Assembly (NCBI GenBank): GCA_963771305.1
Contig: CAVYTS010000026.1
Location: 186,001 to 250,000 of the forward strand
Direction of reading: 5' to 3'
DNA length: 64,000 nucleotides
Source of the DNA: CAJCIT01 sp963771305
Lineage (GTDB): Bacteria; Acidobacteriota; Terriglobia; Bryobacterales; Bryobacteraceae
The notes beneath the pieces were generated by a model. It worked only from the letters and a program-made list of their open reading frames with translations. It had not been told where the DNA came from and did no database searches. A program made the translations under genes and the position numbers. How positions within the stretch are numbered: position 1 is the first letter of the stretch; every line of letters begins with the position of its first letter. Below are positions 45,943-54,740 of this stretch, piece by piece.

Positions 45943-46896
45943 ATGCCAATTCAAACCCTATTCGGCACGGCGCCGCCGGAACCAAATCTACTCGATAAGT
46001 TGAAGGCGGGCATCCAGAAGACGCGCTCCGGTCTAGTGGATCGCCTCGAGGATGTGCTGGCCGGCAAGAAGGAGATCGACGCCGATCTTCTCGATGAGTT
46101 GGAATACACGCTGATTACGGCCGACCTGGGCGTCAAGACTGTGAACGACATTCTGGAACGCATCCGGCAACGGGTAGACCGTAAGCTGACTGGCGACGCC
46201 GACGAGATTCGCAACCTGATCCGCGAACAGCTCTTGGAGATTCTGCGAGCCTCCGACACACCGGTGCATATCGTCGCGCAACCGCCGGCGGTGGTGATGG
46301 TGGTCGGAGTCAATGGAGCAGGGAAGACTACCACCATCGGCAAGCTGGCGCACCGCTTTTTGGGCGAAGGCCGCAAAGTGCTTTTGTGTGCGGCTGATAC
46401 GTTTCGCGCCGCAGCCATTGAGCAACTGGAAGTGTGGGCGAAGCGCGCGGGCGTGGATATGATCCGCCAGAAGACCGGATCCGATCCAAGCGCGGTGGTG
46501 TTTGACGCGCTCAACGCCGCGAAAGCGCGCCAGGTGGACTACGTCATCGTGGATACCGCCGGCCGGCTGCACACGAAAGACAATCTCATGGCGGAGCTCG
46601 AGAAGATGCGCCGCACGTCGCAGAGGGTCATTCCGGGCTCGCCGCACGAAGTCTGGTTGGTTCTGGATGCGACCACCGGGCAGAACGGCCTGGAGCAGGC
46701 CCGAAGATTTACGGAGTCGTCCGGCGTGACGGGCATCGTCTTGACGAAGCTGGATGGGACGGCAAAGGGCGGAGTGGTGGTGGCGATAGCCCGCGAGTTG
46801 AATCTTCCGATTCGCTACGTCGGGGTGGGCGAGAAGATTGATGATCTGTTGCCGTTTGAAGCCGACAAGTTCATCGAATCACTCTTCGACAAATAG
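45943..46896 (+). CDS. ftsY: Signal recognition particle receptor FtsY
   Basis: The 317-residue SRP-type GTPase has an N domain (about 15-105, DLLDELEYTLITADLGVKTV) and a G domain with GVNGAGKTT (122-130), LLCAADTFRAAAIEQLEVWA, DTAGR (204-208), TKLD (268-271) and the C-terminal GVGEKIDDLLPFEADKFIES. It docks SRP-ribosome complexes at the membrane. The acidic A domain is very short, as in many non-enteric bacteria. It is followed by ribD after 39 bp. Confidence 0.95.
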   Translation: MPIQTLFGTAPPEPNLLDKLKAGIQKTRSGLVDRLEDVLAGKKEIDADLLDELEYTLITADLGVKTVNDILERIRQRVDRKLTGDADEIRNLIREQLLEILRASDTPVHIVAQPPAVVMVVGVNGAGKTTTIGKLAHRFLGEGRKVLLCAADTFRAAAIEQLEVWAKRAGVDMIRQKTGSDPSAVVFDALNAAKARQVDYVIVDTAGRLHTKDNLMAELEKMRRTSQRVIPGSPHEVWLVLDATTGQNGLEQARRFTESSGVTGIVLTKLDGTAKGGVVVAIARELNLPIRYVGVGEKIDDLLPFEADKFIESLFDK

Positions 46897-46935
46897 ACAC
46901 GCCCGTTGTAGCAAAGTGCAAAACGGACAAACCTG

Positions 46936-48033
46936 ATGAACGAACACATGCAGGAGGCGTTGCGGCTGGCCCGCGAGGGCCGCGGCAGAACGAGCCCGAA
47001 CCCCGCCGTGGGCGCCGTGGTGGTGAATGAGCAACGCGTAGTGGGCGGTGGGTTTCACACCTGGGCCGGCGTGAAGCATGCCGAGGTGATAGCGCTGGAG
47101 GAGGCTGGGGCCAAGGCCAAAGGCTCTACGCTGTACGTCACGCTGGAGCCGTGTTCCCATCAAGGTCGCACCGGACCTTGCGTCGAGGGCGTGATCGCAG
47201 CAGGCGTGCGGCGAGTCGTCGTCGCCATGGAAGATCCTAATCCGCAGGTGGCCGGGCGAGGCCTCGAAAGGCTGCGGGCTGCTGGGATCGAAGTCGAATT
47301 AGACCATGAGGCCGCACGGGAAGTCGAGCGACTGAATGAACCGTTTATCCATTTCATGCGCACTGGCCAGCCGCTGGTCACCATCAAGGCGGCGTTGACC
47401 TTGGACGGAAAGATTGCCGCGCCGCAAGACAATGACGGCTGGATCACCAGCGAAGTAGCGCGCGCCAACGTCCAATTGGTGCGGCACGAGTCGGATGCGA
47501 TTCTGACCGGCATCGGCACGGTCCTCGAAGACGACTGCCTGCTGACCGACCGTTCTGGTTTAGAGCGTAGCCGGCCTCTTCTTCGAATTGTGCTGGATTC
47601 CCTTCTGCGCTTGCCGCTTGGTTCGAAGATGGTGGAAAGCGCCCGCAACGACGTGTTGGTGGTGGGAACCTCCGCAGCGCCGGCCGAGCGCCGAAGGATG
47701 CTGGGTGATCGCGGCGTCTCGGTGCTGATCGCGGATGGGGCGAACGGTCGCACCGATCTGAAGGCTGTGCTCGACTACCTCGCGGGACGGCGTTATCTTT
47801 CGCTGATGGTGGAAGCCGGTGCGATGGTGAACTGGGCCATGCTCGATTCGGGAATTGCCGACAAGGTGTTTTTCTATTACGCTCCGAAGATTCTGGGAGG
47901 GTTGAAGAGTTTGCCAGTGGCCGGCGGCGCCGGACGCCAGCGGCGTATTGATGCGATTCTGCTGGACCGGCTGACCCTTCACAAAGTCTCCACCAATGAA
48001 TTCGCCGTAGAAGCGTATGTCGTGAAGGTATAG
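46936..48033 (+). CDS. ribD: Bifunctional riboflavin biosynthesis protein RibD (deaminase/reductase)
   Basis: 365 residues in two domains. The N-terminal deaminase has zinc ligands His48-Ala-Glu50 and Cys73/Cys82 in EPCSHQGRTGPC. The C-terminal reductase (about 145-360) has VTIKAALTLDGKIAAPQDND, LLRIVLDSLLRLPLGSKM and LMVEAGAMVNWAMLDSGIAD. It converts the GTP cyclohydrolase II product, after deamination, into the ribitylamino-uracil phosphate. No FMN riboswitch leader is visible in the 39 bp before it, so it is presumably read with ftsY. ribE follows after 6 bp. ribBA and ribH are not in the window. Confidence 0.95.
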   Translation: MNEHMQEALRLAREGRGRTSPNPAVGAVVVNEQRVVGGGFHTWAGVKHAEVIALEEAGAKAKGSTLYVTLEPCSHQGRTGPCVEGVIAAGVRRVVVAMEDPNPQVAGRGLERLRAAGIEVELDHEAAREVERLNEPFIHFMRTGQPLVTIKAALTLDGKIAAPQDNDGWITSEVARANVQLVRHESDAILTGIGTVLEDDCLLTDRSGLERSRPLLRIVLDSLLRLPLGSKMVESARNDVLVVGTSAAPAERRRMLGDRGVSVLIADGANGRTDLKAVLDYLAGRRYLSLMVEAGAMVNWAMLDSGIADKVFFYYAPKILGGLKSLPVAGGAGRQRRIDAILLDRLTLHKVSTNEFAVEAYVVKV

Positions 48034-48039
48034 CAGCTC

Positions 48040-48663
48040 ATGTTCACAGGCATCATTGAAGAGCTGGGGCGCGTCCTGGCGATGGATCATCACCAGACCG
48101 GTGCGCGGCTGACCGTCTCCTGCCAGTCGATTCTGATGGACGCCGAGGCCGGATCGAGCATCGCGGTCAACGGCACGTGCCTGACCGCGGTGGAACTGTC
48201 GAGCAACCACTTTGCGGCCGACTTGGCACCGGAAACCCTGAAGCGAACTAACCTTGGCATACTGCAGCCCGATTCCGTCGTCAACCTTGAGCGACCGCTG
48301 AAAGCGAACGCCCGTCTGGATGGCCACTTCGTGCTGGGGCACGTGGACGGCAAGGCCGAGCTGTTGGCGATGGAAGCGCTCGGCTGCGGCCATTGGTGGA
48401 TGCGGCTGCGCCTTCCCGACGAGCTGGTTCGGTATGTGGTGGAAAAAGGCTCGCTTGCGGTGGACGGTATCAGCCTGACGGTCGCCGAGATCGATGGCGA
48501 CCGCGCTGGGTTCACCATCATCCCGCACACCTACCAGAACACGACGCTGCACGCCTACGAGCCGGGAGCGGAGCTGAATCTCGAGGTAGATATTCTGGCC
48601 AAACACCTGGAAAAGCTCGCAATTCTGCGGATGCCTTCGAGCATTGACTCTATGCTTGGCTGA
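48040..48663 (+). CDS. ribE: Riboflavin synthase alpha chain
   Basis: The 207-residue protein consists of two homologous lumazine-binding barrels. The first begins MFTGIIEELGRVLAM and includes GSSIAVNGTCLTAVELSSNH. The second includes GHFVLGHVDGKAELLAMEAL, GSLAVDGISLTVAEIDGD and TIIPHTYQNTTLHAYEPG. It dismutates two 6,7-dimethyl-8-ribityllumazine to riboflavin. It lies directly behind ribD, so the two make successive late steps of the pathway. Confidence 0.95.
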   Translation: MFTGIIEELGRVLAMDHHQTGARLTVSCQSILMDAEAGSSIAVNGTCLTAVELSSNHFAADLAPETLKRTNLGILQPDSVVNLERPLKANARLDGHFVLGHVDGKAELLAMEALGCGHWWMRLRLPDELVRYVVEKGSLAVDGISLTVAEIDGDRAGFTIIPHTYQNTTLHAYEPGAELNLEVDILAKHLEKLAILRMPSSIDSMLG

Positions 48664-48824
48664 AGCTATTCTCAGCGCAGTGATCGTGCGGAAGGTTGCA
48701 GGGCCGCAAATACCCTTCGCCCGGACTCTGTTAGAGACATGTATCGGAATTATTTTTTTAAGATATAGAACCGATCGCGTGACTTCTTACGTCTTTACAA
48801 GCGAAGTGGTATTGCGAAGGGAGA

Positions 48825-49040
48825 ATGAACATGGCAAACGTACACGCTCCGGTAAACAACGCACAGCCCGAGATGGCTGCCCGCGTCGAGCAGGTTTATT
48901 GTCCGCTCTGCACGCACACTGTGCCGGCGGAAGTGATTCTAAAAGGTAAGCGAATGATTGTGAGACCGGGTCAGAAGTGTGCGCGCTGCCATTCCCCAAT
49001 TGATGCCGGGTACGTTTTTCGCCGCGACCGGGCAGCCTAG
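48825..49040 (+). CDS. Small zinc-ribbon-like protein
   Basis: The 71-residue protein, with a good GAAGGGAG site, has two CxxC pairs, YCPLCTHTVPAEVILKGK and KCARCHSPIDAGYVFRRD, the pattern of a single zinc ribbon. The N-terminal 25 residues are polar and likely flexible. An alternative start is ATG 48831. No family recognised; possibly a nucleic-acid-binding or regulatory small protein. A second small CxxC protein follows 90 bp downstream. Confidence 0.65.
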   Translation: MNMANVHAPVNNAQPEMAARVEQVYCPLCTHTVPAEVILKGKRMIVRPGQKCARCHSPIDAGYVFRRDRAA

Positions 49041-49127
49041 AATCCAACATAGCTCCCCGCCCCTTTTTTGGTTTTCCTGCGCGACTCCAGGTGATGGGTC
49101 GATATGTTCTATAGTGGGATTACCCGA

Positions 49128-49364
49128 ATGAAGAAGAAAACTACGCCGATTGTTCAACCCATTGTTGCCCAGGAAATCCGGGAACTGGCGAAGCAATCTG
49201 TGGAGTCGGACAAACTGCGCCGCGCGAAGAATTGCGCGGTGTGCGGTTCTCCGTACGTGCCAAACAGCGGCCCGCAACCCAACGAAGATCTGTGCTGGGT
49301 ATGCAAGCGCCTGAAGATCAGCGCCTGGCGCGACAGCGACCAGCAAATTCCAGCGCAAGAATAA
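49128..49364 (+). CDS. Small CxxC/CxxC protein
   Basis: From ATG 49128 the 78-residue product begins MKKKTTPIVQPIVAQEIREL and has NCAVCGSPYVPNSG and LCWVCKRLKISAWRD, two CxxC pairs 20 residues apart, as in a zinc ribbon. The frame can also start at ATG 49104. It is not an obvious homologue of the preceding small protein, though both share size and architecture. Function unknown. Confidence 0.6.
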   Translation: MKKKTTPIVQPIVAQEIRELAKQSVESDKLRRAKNCAVCGSPYVPNSGPQPNEDLCWVCKRLKISAWRDSDQQIPAQE

Positions 49365-49565
49365 ACGCATCTAGAGGCACTACTCAGGATAAGAGGAAAC
49401 TCTCGCCGCTCCTTTTATCCCACACGTGCGCATCGGCAATCGGTTGCATGGTGAATCTCGAGACACCGAGCGGGTGTAAGAGCGGAGGCAGAAGCGGGCG
49501 TTCCGCGCCGATATAGGCGCGCAGTTAAGGCCCGTCTGCAAATAACCCTTGATACACTGAGGCGC

Positions 49566-50096
49566 ATGACAACAACAATTGAGAGAGCTGGCGCAACGAC
49601 CCTGAGGGGGAACCCCATGACCCTGGTAGGGCCTGAATTGAAGGTCGGTGATGCTGCGCCGGACTTCGAAGCCGTCGACTCGAGTCTACAGGCAGTTACT
49701 TTGGAAAAAACCGGGAACAAGGTTCGCATCTTCAGTGTGGTCCCTTCCCTGGACACGCCTGTCTGCGATGCACAAACCAAGCGCTTCGAAGACACGGCCG
49801 CCAAGCTTCCGGACCTTTCCATCATGAGTGTCAGCATGGATCTGCCCTTCGCTCAGAAGCGTTGGTGCGGCACGTTTGGCATTGATCACGTGAAGATGTT
49901 ATCGGACCACAGGACCGGTTCGTTCGGCGAGCACTACGGCACACTCATCAAGGAACTTCGGATTGAGAGCCGCGCCATTTTCGTGGTCGACAAGAACAAC
50001 AAACTCCGATACGTGGAATACGTTAAGGAAGTGGGAGACCACCCCAACTACGAGGCAGCCCTGGCTGCCGCGCAGCAAGCCTTGGCGGAGGGGTAG
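49566..50096 (+). CDS. tpx: Thiol peroxidase
   Basis: The 176-residue protein is an atypical 2-Cys peroxiredoxin of the Tpx type. It has the peroxidatic Cys67 in VVPSLDTPVCDAQTKRF and the resolving Cys101 in FAQKRWCGTFGID, plus SFGEHYGTLIKELRI. It reduces alkyl hydroperoxides and H2O2 with thioredoxin in the cytoplasm. The N-terminus is slightly longer than in E. coli Tpx; ATG 49617 (MTLVGPELKVGDAAPDFE) is an internal alternative, but the ERAGATTLRGNPMTL segment is conserved in the family, so 49566 is kept. Confidence 0.93.
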   Translation: MTTTIERAGATTLRGNPMTLVGPELKVGDAAPDFEAVDSSLQAVTLEKTGNKVRIFSVVPSLDTPVCDAQTKRFEDTAAKLPDLSIMSVSMDLPFAQKRWCGTFGIDHVKMLSDHRTGSFGEHYGTLIKELRIESRAIFVVDKNNKLRYVEYVKEVGDHPNYEAALAAAQQALAEG

Positions 50097-50121
50097 GGCC
50101 ACCGGCGGAGTCCTCTTCCTA

Positions 50122-50153
50122 ACTACTGCAGGATCACACTACTGCAGGATCAC
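50122..50153. repeat. 16-bp tandem duplication
   Basis: Two perfect adjacent copies of ACTACTGCAGGATCAC (50122-50137, 50138-50153). They overlap the stop codon and last codons of the response regulator gene. The outer copy is just beyond its end, so the duplication does not change the protein. Confidence 0.8.
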
Positions 50154-50636
50154 AGTTCCTATGCCCTGTTCAAGAATGGGTAAGGCGGGAAGATCGTCTG
50201 GCGGCAGCTTCACGGCATGGAACCAGAAAACCTGAAGCGCTCGAACAACTGTCAGATACTCAGCAAGATCCGCCGGTTTTGTGATGTAGCTATTTGCGTT
50301 CAGGTTGTAAGCGTATGTCACATCTTCGCCCGCGTTCGAACTGGTCATTACGATGACCGGAATCTGCTTCAACCGGAGGTGTGTCTTTACTTCAGCAAGA
50401 ACTTCGCGGCCGCTTTTTCGTGGCAGATTCAGATCGAGAATGATGAGATCGGGGCGGGGAACCTCGCCTACTAAGGTCTTTTCGAGGTAATCCGTGGCTT
50501 CGACGCCGTCGTGAGCGGTGATGAGCGTTACGCTGACCGACGTCTCCTTCAGTGCTTCCCGGATGAGACGCACGTCGCTAGGGCTATCGTCCACCACCAG
50601 GATCCGAAATGACCGAGCAAGTTCTGATGCTGGCAT
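50139..50636 (-). CDS. Single-domain response regulator (Rcp1/CheY-like)
   Basis: ATG 50636 with AGGTGGGG upstream gives 165 residues; the longer frame lacks protein character. It is a receiver domain with acidic pair Asp16-Asp17 (ILVVDDSPSDVRLIREALKE), phosphoacceptor Asp68 (PDLIILDLNLPRKSG), Thr/Ser (VIVMTSS) and Lys120 (NSYITKPADL). There is no DNA-binding output domain, only a short hydrophobic tail. The long loop and PRKSG match the Rcp1 group that pairs with phytochrome-type or hybrid kinases. No kinase gene is adjacent. Confidence 0.88.
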   Translation of the reverse strand: MPASELARSFRILVVDDSPSDVRLIREALKETSVSVTLITAHDGVEATDYLEKTLVGEVPRPDLIILDLNLPRKSGREVLAEVKTHLRLKQIPVIVMTSSNAGEDVTYAYNLNANSYITKPADLAEYLTVVRALQVFWFHAVKLPPDDLPALPILEQGIGTVILQ

Positions 50637-50885
50637 TGACCCCACCTCTTGCTTAAAGACTTGGAGCAAACAGGAGGCCAGTTCTGTAAGGCTCTGATTC
50701 TTAAGCCTCTTCGGGGAGTCTCCGGGGTATCCCCGTGGTACTTTCTCCAGGCCCAAGAGCTAAACTTTACCGGAGTATGTATTTTGCGAGAATGTGACAG
50801 TGACTCATGGGCCGACAAGTGAGCCTGGGAATGTGGGGGCAGTACCTGTTGGCTCTATCATCTGCCACCTTTCTCGAAAGCACGG

Positions 50886-50915
50886 TTGACAAGCGGCTAA
50901 CTTGCTTCTTATCAT
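50886..50915 (+). promoter_or_regulatory. Sigma-70-type promoter of the HU gene
   Basis: TTGACA (50886-50891), an 18-bp spacer and TATCAT (50910-50915) stand 63 bp before GTG 50978. The 340-bp gap between the response regulator and HU genes holds no other recognisable feature. Confidence 0.65.
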
Positions 50916-50977
50916 TGAGATTGCTCTCGACGGCGCGGGTGGCGCCGTAAGCTGATACCGTATTGCCTGGAGGCTGC

Positions 50978-51247
50978 GTGATTAAACTCGACATCATCAA
51001 CGAGGTGGTCAATCGCACTGGCATCACCAAGACGAAAGCGGAGATGGCTGTCGAAACTGTCTTCGAAACGATGAAGCGGGCGCTGTCTGAGGGAGATCGG
51101 ATTGAATTGCGTGGTTTCGGCATTTTCAACGTCCGGCCCCGAAAGACCGGAATTGGGCGAAACCCACGCACGGGCGCCGAGGTGGCGATCCCGCCAGGGA
51201 AGGCGGTTCGGTTCAAACCCGGCAAGGAGCTGCAGACACTGCAGTAA
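50978..51247 (+). CDS. HU/IHF-family DNA-binding protein
   Basis: GTG 50978, with GGAGG 5 nt upstream, gives 89 residues. The protein is a standard HU/IHF subunit: LDIINEVVNRTGITKTKAEM, ALSEGDRIELRGFGIFNVRP and the DNA-binding arm RKTGIGRNPRTGAEVAIPPG (with the Pro that intercalates), then AVRFKPGKELQTL. It compacts and bends DNA. The M50 protease gene starts 5 bp after its stop, suggesting one transcript. Confidence 0.92.
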   Translation: MIKLDIINEVVNRTGITKTKAEMAVETVFETMKRALSEGDRIELRGFGIFNVRPRKTGIGRNPRTGAEVAIPPGKAVRFKPGKELQTLQ

Positions 51248-51252
51248 GCCAG

Positions 51253-52197
51253 TTGTCTGAGCAAAGTAATTGGGTTCGGCCTTTCGCGTTTCAGCCATAC
51301 GAAGAGGCTTCCGCCTCGCGGTGGCCTAGCCGCTGGTGGTTGCATCTTTTTCTTCTTGTCATCACGCTTGCGACAACCACGGTCTTCGGGTCAGCGATTA
51401 CCGAAGGGTTTACTCATAACCAGCCGTTCAACGTCGACCTCATGTGGGATGGATATGTGCGGCTGGTGCACGGCGACCCGAGTTTGCTGGTCGGCCTATC
51501 GTTTTCCGTTCCGCTGATCCTGATTTTGCTTACGCACGAATTCGGTCACTACGTGGCCTGCATGAAATGGGGCGTCAAGGCGAGCCTGCCCTATTTCATG
51601 CCTTCGCCAACACTGCTTGGGACCCTGGGCGCCTTCATTCGAATTCGTTCGCCGATCTACACGCGCAAGAGCCTTTTCGATATCGGCGTCTCCGGGCCGA
51701 TTGCAGGCTTCGCCGCGCTGCTTCCATTTCTCATCGTCGGTGTAGCTCTTTCGCGCGTGGTTCCTGGAGTTGCCGTAAAGGGGGATTTCAGCTTCGGCAC
51801 TCCGCTGATACTCCGGTTAGCTGAGATGGCTCGTTTTCCTGGGGTCAATGCCGATGATATTTCGTTGCACCCCATGGCACGGGCTGCTTGGGCGGGGCTG
51901 CTCGCAACAGCTATCAATCTTTTGCCAATTGGGCAGTTGGATGGCGGCCACATTCTCTACGCCTTCTTCAGCAAAGTTCACCGCACGCTGTCCAGGGTTT
52001 TTGCGGCTCTATTGCTTCCACTCGGTTTGCTGTTCTACAAGCCATGGATCTTATGGGCAGTGGTCCTGTTCTTCCTCGGCACCCGTCATCCACTGATCTA
52101 TGACCAGACTCCCCTCGACCCACGGCGGGTGAAGCTGGGAATTACGGCGCTGGTAATCTTCTTTCTCTCGTTCTCGCTGGTGCCTGTGCGCTGGTAG
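51253..52197 (+). CDS. Site-2-type membrane metalloprotease (M50)
   Basis: The 314-residue protein has about seven membrane helices, the zinc motif HEFGH (95-99) and the third-ligand motif NLLPIGQLDGGH (Asp230), both inside helices. The segment KASLPYFMPSPTLLGTLGAF and the extra C-terminal helices place it in the M50B group related to plant EGY and Bacillus/cyanobacterial homologues without PDZ domains. It probably cleaves a membrane-bound regulator or small protein. The start is TTG 51253, since no ATG lies upstream in frame within the HU spacing. Confidence 0.88.
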   Translation: MSEQSNWVRPFAFQPYEEASASRWPSRWWLHLFLLVITLATTTVFGSAITEGFTHNQPFNVDLMWDGYVRLVHGDPSLLVGLSFSVPLILILLTHEFGHYVACMKWGVKASLPYFMPSPTLLGTLGAFIRIRSPIYTRKSLFDIGVSGPIAGFAALLPFLIVGVALSRVVPGVAVKGDFSFGTPLILRLAEMARFPGVNADDISLHPMARAAWAGLLATAINLLPIGQLDGGHILYAFFSKVHRTLSRVFAALLLPLGLLFYKPWILWAVVLFFLGTRHPLIYDQTPLDPRRVKLGITALVIFFLSFSLVPVRW

Positions 52198-52211
52198 CTG
52201 GAACCTGACGC

Positions 52212-52970
52212 ATGGGCATTCGCATCTCCGCCGCGATTATCACCTACAACGAAGAACGCAATATAGCCCGTGTGATTGAGAGCCTGCGCTGTGCGGATGA
52301 GATTCTGGTGCTGGACAGCGGTTCGAATGACCGAACCGTCGAGGTGGCACGCAAGCACGGAGCGCGCGTGGTGGAATCGTCGTGGCACGGATATGCGGCC
52401 CAGAAGAACATCGCCGTTGATCTTGCCAGCAACGATTGGATTCTGTCGCTTGATGCCGACGAGAGCCTCAGCGAAGCGCTGGAAGCAGAGATTTGGCAAA
52501 TCAAGAAAGCGGGTCCGCAATTCGACGGCTACACGATGCCGCGTTTGGCGCAATACCTCGGCAAGTGGATTCTGCACAGCGGCTGGCATCCGGATCGGAA
52601 GATTCGTCTTTTCAACCGGAAACGTGCACGCTGGGTGGGCGAGTTCGTTCATGAATCGGTGGTGGTCGACGGAAAAGTCGGGCATCTCGAGTCGAACATT
52701 CTGCACTTCACGTGCAGTTCGCTCTCCGAGCATCTGAGGACCATGGACCGCTACACTACGCTGGCGGCGGAAGAAATTGTTGCGCGAGGAAAGCCGGTCT
52801 TGCTGCGTCATATCCTAGCCGACCCGATCTGGACCTTTTTTCAGACCTATTTCTTGAAGCGCGGGTTTCTGGATGGAATGGAAGGGTTAGCCATCGCGTA
52901 CATGGCGGCCTTCTACAATTTCCTGAAATACGCCAAGGCCCGCTATATGAGTCCGGGACGTGAGCTTTGA
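52212..52970 (+). CDS. Family 2 glycosyltransferase (WaaE/KdtX-like)
   Basis: The 252-residue GT2 enzyme starts RISAAIITYNEERNIARVIE and has VLDSGSNDRTVEVARKHGA, the catalytic DADES segment (WILSLDADESLSEAL) and RKIRLFNRKRARWVGEFVHE. This is the pattern of the LPS-core glucosyltransferase WaaE/KdtX group. The C-terminal part is amphipathic or membrane-associated (FLDGMEGLAIAYMAAFYNFL). It precedes a GT4-type gene by 38 bp, suggesting a small LPS-core module. Confidence 0.88.
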   Translation: MGIRISAAIITYNEERNIARVIESLRCADEILVLDSGSNDRTVEVARKHGARVVESSWHGYAAQKNIAVDLASNDWILSLDADESLSEALEAEIWQIKKAGPQFDGYTMPRLAQYLGKWILHSGWHPDRKIRLFNRKRARWVGEFVHESVVVDGKVGHLESNILHFTCSSLSEHLRTMDRYTTLAAEEIVARGKPVLLRHILADPIWTFFQTYFLKRGFLDGMEGLAIAYMAAFYNFLKYAKARYMSPGREL

Positions 52971-53008
52971 GCAAGCGCTGGTCGAGCCAGAATTACTGAG
53001 CATTTCTC

Positions 53009-53911
53009 TTGCGGATCCTACACATTGATACCGGCTCTGAAATGCGCGGCGGTCAGCATCAGGTCCTGCTGCTGTTGAAGACGCTTAAAACGATGGGGTG
53101 CGAGCAGCAGTTGTTAGTCCGGCACGCAGGGCCCCTGGCTGAAATCGCCCGGTCCGAAGGGTTTCCGGTTCACATCGGCGGTCTTACTACGGGGTGGCGA
53201 TTGTCCCGTTCCGTCGATATCGTCCATGCGCACGATGCCCGCGCGCACTTGTTGGCGGCGCTATCGGCAGCCCGGTTTGTCGTATCCCGCCGCGTGGCAT
53301 TCTCGGTAAAACGCACGCCGGCATCGCGCTGGAAGTATGCGAGGGCTGCGCGTTATCTTGCGGTTTCACAGTATGTCGCTCGCGAGTTGGCGTCAGCCGG
53401 GATTCCCCAGGTGAAAATCGACGTCGTTTATGACGCGGTCGAAACCCAGGCGAGTATGCCGGCATGGGATCCGGCCGCGCCCGCCATTGCGCTCGCTTCA
53501 ACTGATCCGATGAAAGGGCGCAATCTTGTCGAACGCGCCGCTCACGTAGCTGGTGTTCCCGTGGTGTTTTCGAATAACTTGGCACTCGATCTGCGGCACG
53601 CTTCCATGTTCGTTTACATCAGCCAGTCGGAAGGGCTGGGTTCAGCCGCGCTACTCGCCATGTCGCTTGGCATTCCGGTTGTAGCCAGCGCAGTAGGCGG
53701 GTTGAGGGAGATTGTTGAACATCAGCAGACCGGCTTACTAACGGGCAACGAGGTACGCACGATTGCACAGGGCATGCAACGCATCCTGGAGGAACCAGAT
53801 CTAGCTCTCAATCTGCGGTCGGCTGCTTTCGCCGCGGTGAATGAACGATTTTCCGCTGAACGTATGGCACGAGACACGCTGGTTTCGTATGGGAGGGCGA
53901 TTGGATCCTAA
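53009..53911 (+). CDS. GT4-type glycosyltransferase
   Basis: The 300-residue product begins (TTG start) RILHIDTGSEMRGGQHQVLL, the typical GT4 N-terminal loop. It has VDIVHAHDARAHLLAALSAA and the donor-site block YISQSEGLGSAALLAMSLGI, PVVASAVGGLREIVEHQQTG with the E-x7-E type glutamate. It is shorter than usual in the middle. It probably acts with the preceding GT2 enzyme on LPS or another envelope glycan. Its 3' end overlaps the prepilin peptidase start. Confidence 0.86.
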   Translation: MRILHIDTGSEMRGGQHQVLLLLKTLKTMGCEQQLLVRHAGPLAEIARSEGFPVHIGGLTTGWRLSRSVDIVHAHDARAHLLAALSAARFVVSRRVAFSVKRTPASRWKYARAARYLAVSQYVARELASAGIPQVKIDVVYDAVETQASMPAWDPAAPAIALASTDPMKGRNLVERAAHVAGVPVVFSNNLALDLRHASMFVYISQSEGLGSAALLAMSLGIPVVASAVGGLREIVEHQQTGLLTGNEVRTIAQGMQRILEEPDLALNLRSAAFAAVNERFSAERMARDTLVSYGRAIGS

Positions 53912-54729
53912 CTTCCTTTTGCCTCCCTGGCTGATTGCGAGTCTGTTTGGACTGCTCTTCGGCAGCTTTTTGAACGTTTGTATTTACCGAGTTCCGCGCG
54001 ATCTGTCCATCGTCTGGCCCGGTTCGTCTTGTCCCTCCTGCGGCAGCCCAATCGCCTGGTATGACAACCTGCCGATCCTCAGTTTTCTGATTCTTCGCGG
54101 CCGTTGCCGGCACTGTGCCCAGGCGATTGGCTATCGATATCTCGCGGTTGAAGCGGCTACGGCATTGCTATTTGGTTACATCGCCGCTTCGTTGGGCTTC
54201 ACGCTGGAGTCATTGAAAGAGTGCCTGTTGGTATCGATCCTGATGGTTCTCTTTTGGACCGACACCGAGGAACGCTTGCTACCGGATGAATTCACGTTGG
54301 GTGGGACGCTGGTAGGGCTGATCCTGGCCGCCTTTGTGCCGATGCACAGTGCCTTGGCCGCCAGTCTGATACCTAGCGCCGGCTCGCGGGTTCAATCACT
54401 GTTCAATTCCGCCGCCGGGGCGATCGTTCTTGCCGTGCCGCTTGCCGGACTCGGCTGGTTATACCAGCGTGTCCGTCGAAGGGTCGGCCTCGGAATGGGT
54501 GATGTGAAACTACTTGCTACTCATCGGCGCCTTCCTGGGGGTCGAACGGGGTTTGGTCGCCCTTTTGATCGGCTCTCTGTCCGGTTCTGTCGTCGGAGTT
54601 ACTTACATTTTAGTTAGACGAGAAGACCCGCGAACTTACCAACTGCCTTTCGGCAGTTTTTTGTGTGCGGGCGCCGCGATTTCTGCCCTTTGGAATGCTG
54701 AAATCAACGGGCTCCTTGGTGTACGATAG
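53889..54729 (+). pseudogene. pilD: Prepilin leader peptidase/N-methyltransferase, one frameshift
   Basis: ATG 53889 (or TTG 53901, GGAGGG upstream) starts a PilD-type aspartic protease. FGSFLNVCIYRVPRD is followed by the zinc-type CPSCGSPIAWYDNLPILSF...CRHC methyltransferase loop, active Asp in LFWTDTEERLLPDEFT, and GLGMGDVKLL. One base beyond KLL (about 54,512) the reading moves to the next frame, LLIGAFLGVERGLVALLIGS and LPFGSFLCAGAAISAL, to TAG 54729. Without the shift the last three helices are lost. It would process type IV pilins or type II pseudopilins. No pil/gsp genes are in the window. Confidence 0.87.
54639..54660 (+). terminator. Terminator-like hairpin inside the prepilin peptidase frame
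   Basis: AACTGCC-TTTC-GGCAGTT forms a perfect 7-bp stem with a 4-nt loop followed by TTTT, the look of an intrinsic terminator. Yet it encodes the conserved QLPFGSFL segment of the peptidase and lies upstream of uppS. Whether it terminates is unknown. Confidence 0.4.
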
Positions 54730-54740
54730 AGCTTTATCCC

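Noticed and set aside
46897..46935. FMN riboswitch before ribD
   Set aside because: The gap to ftsY is only 39 bp, too short for the aptamer, and no conserved RFN sequence is seen.
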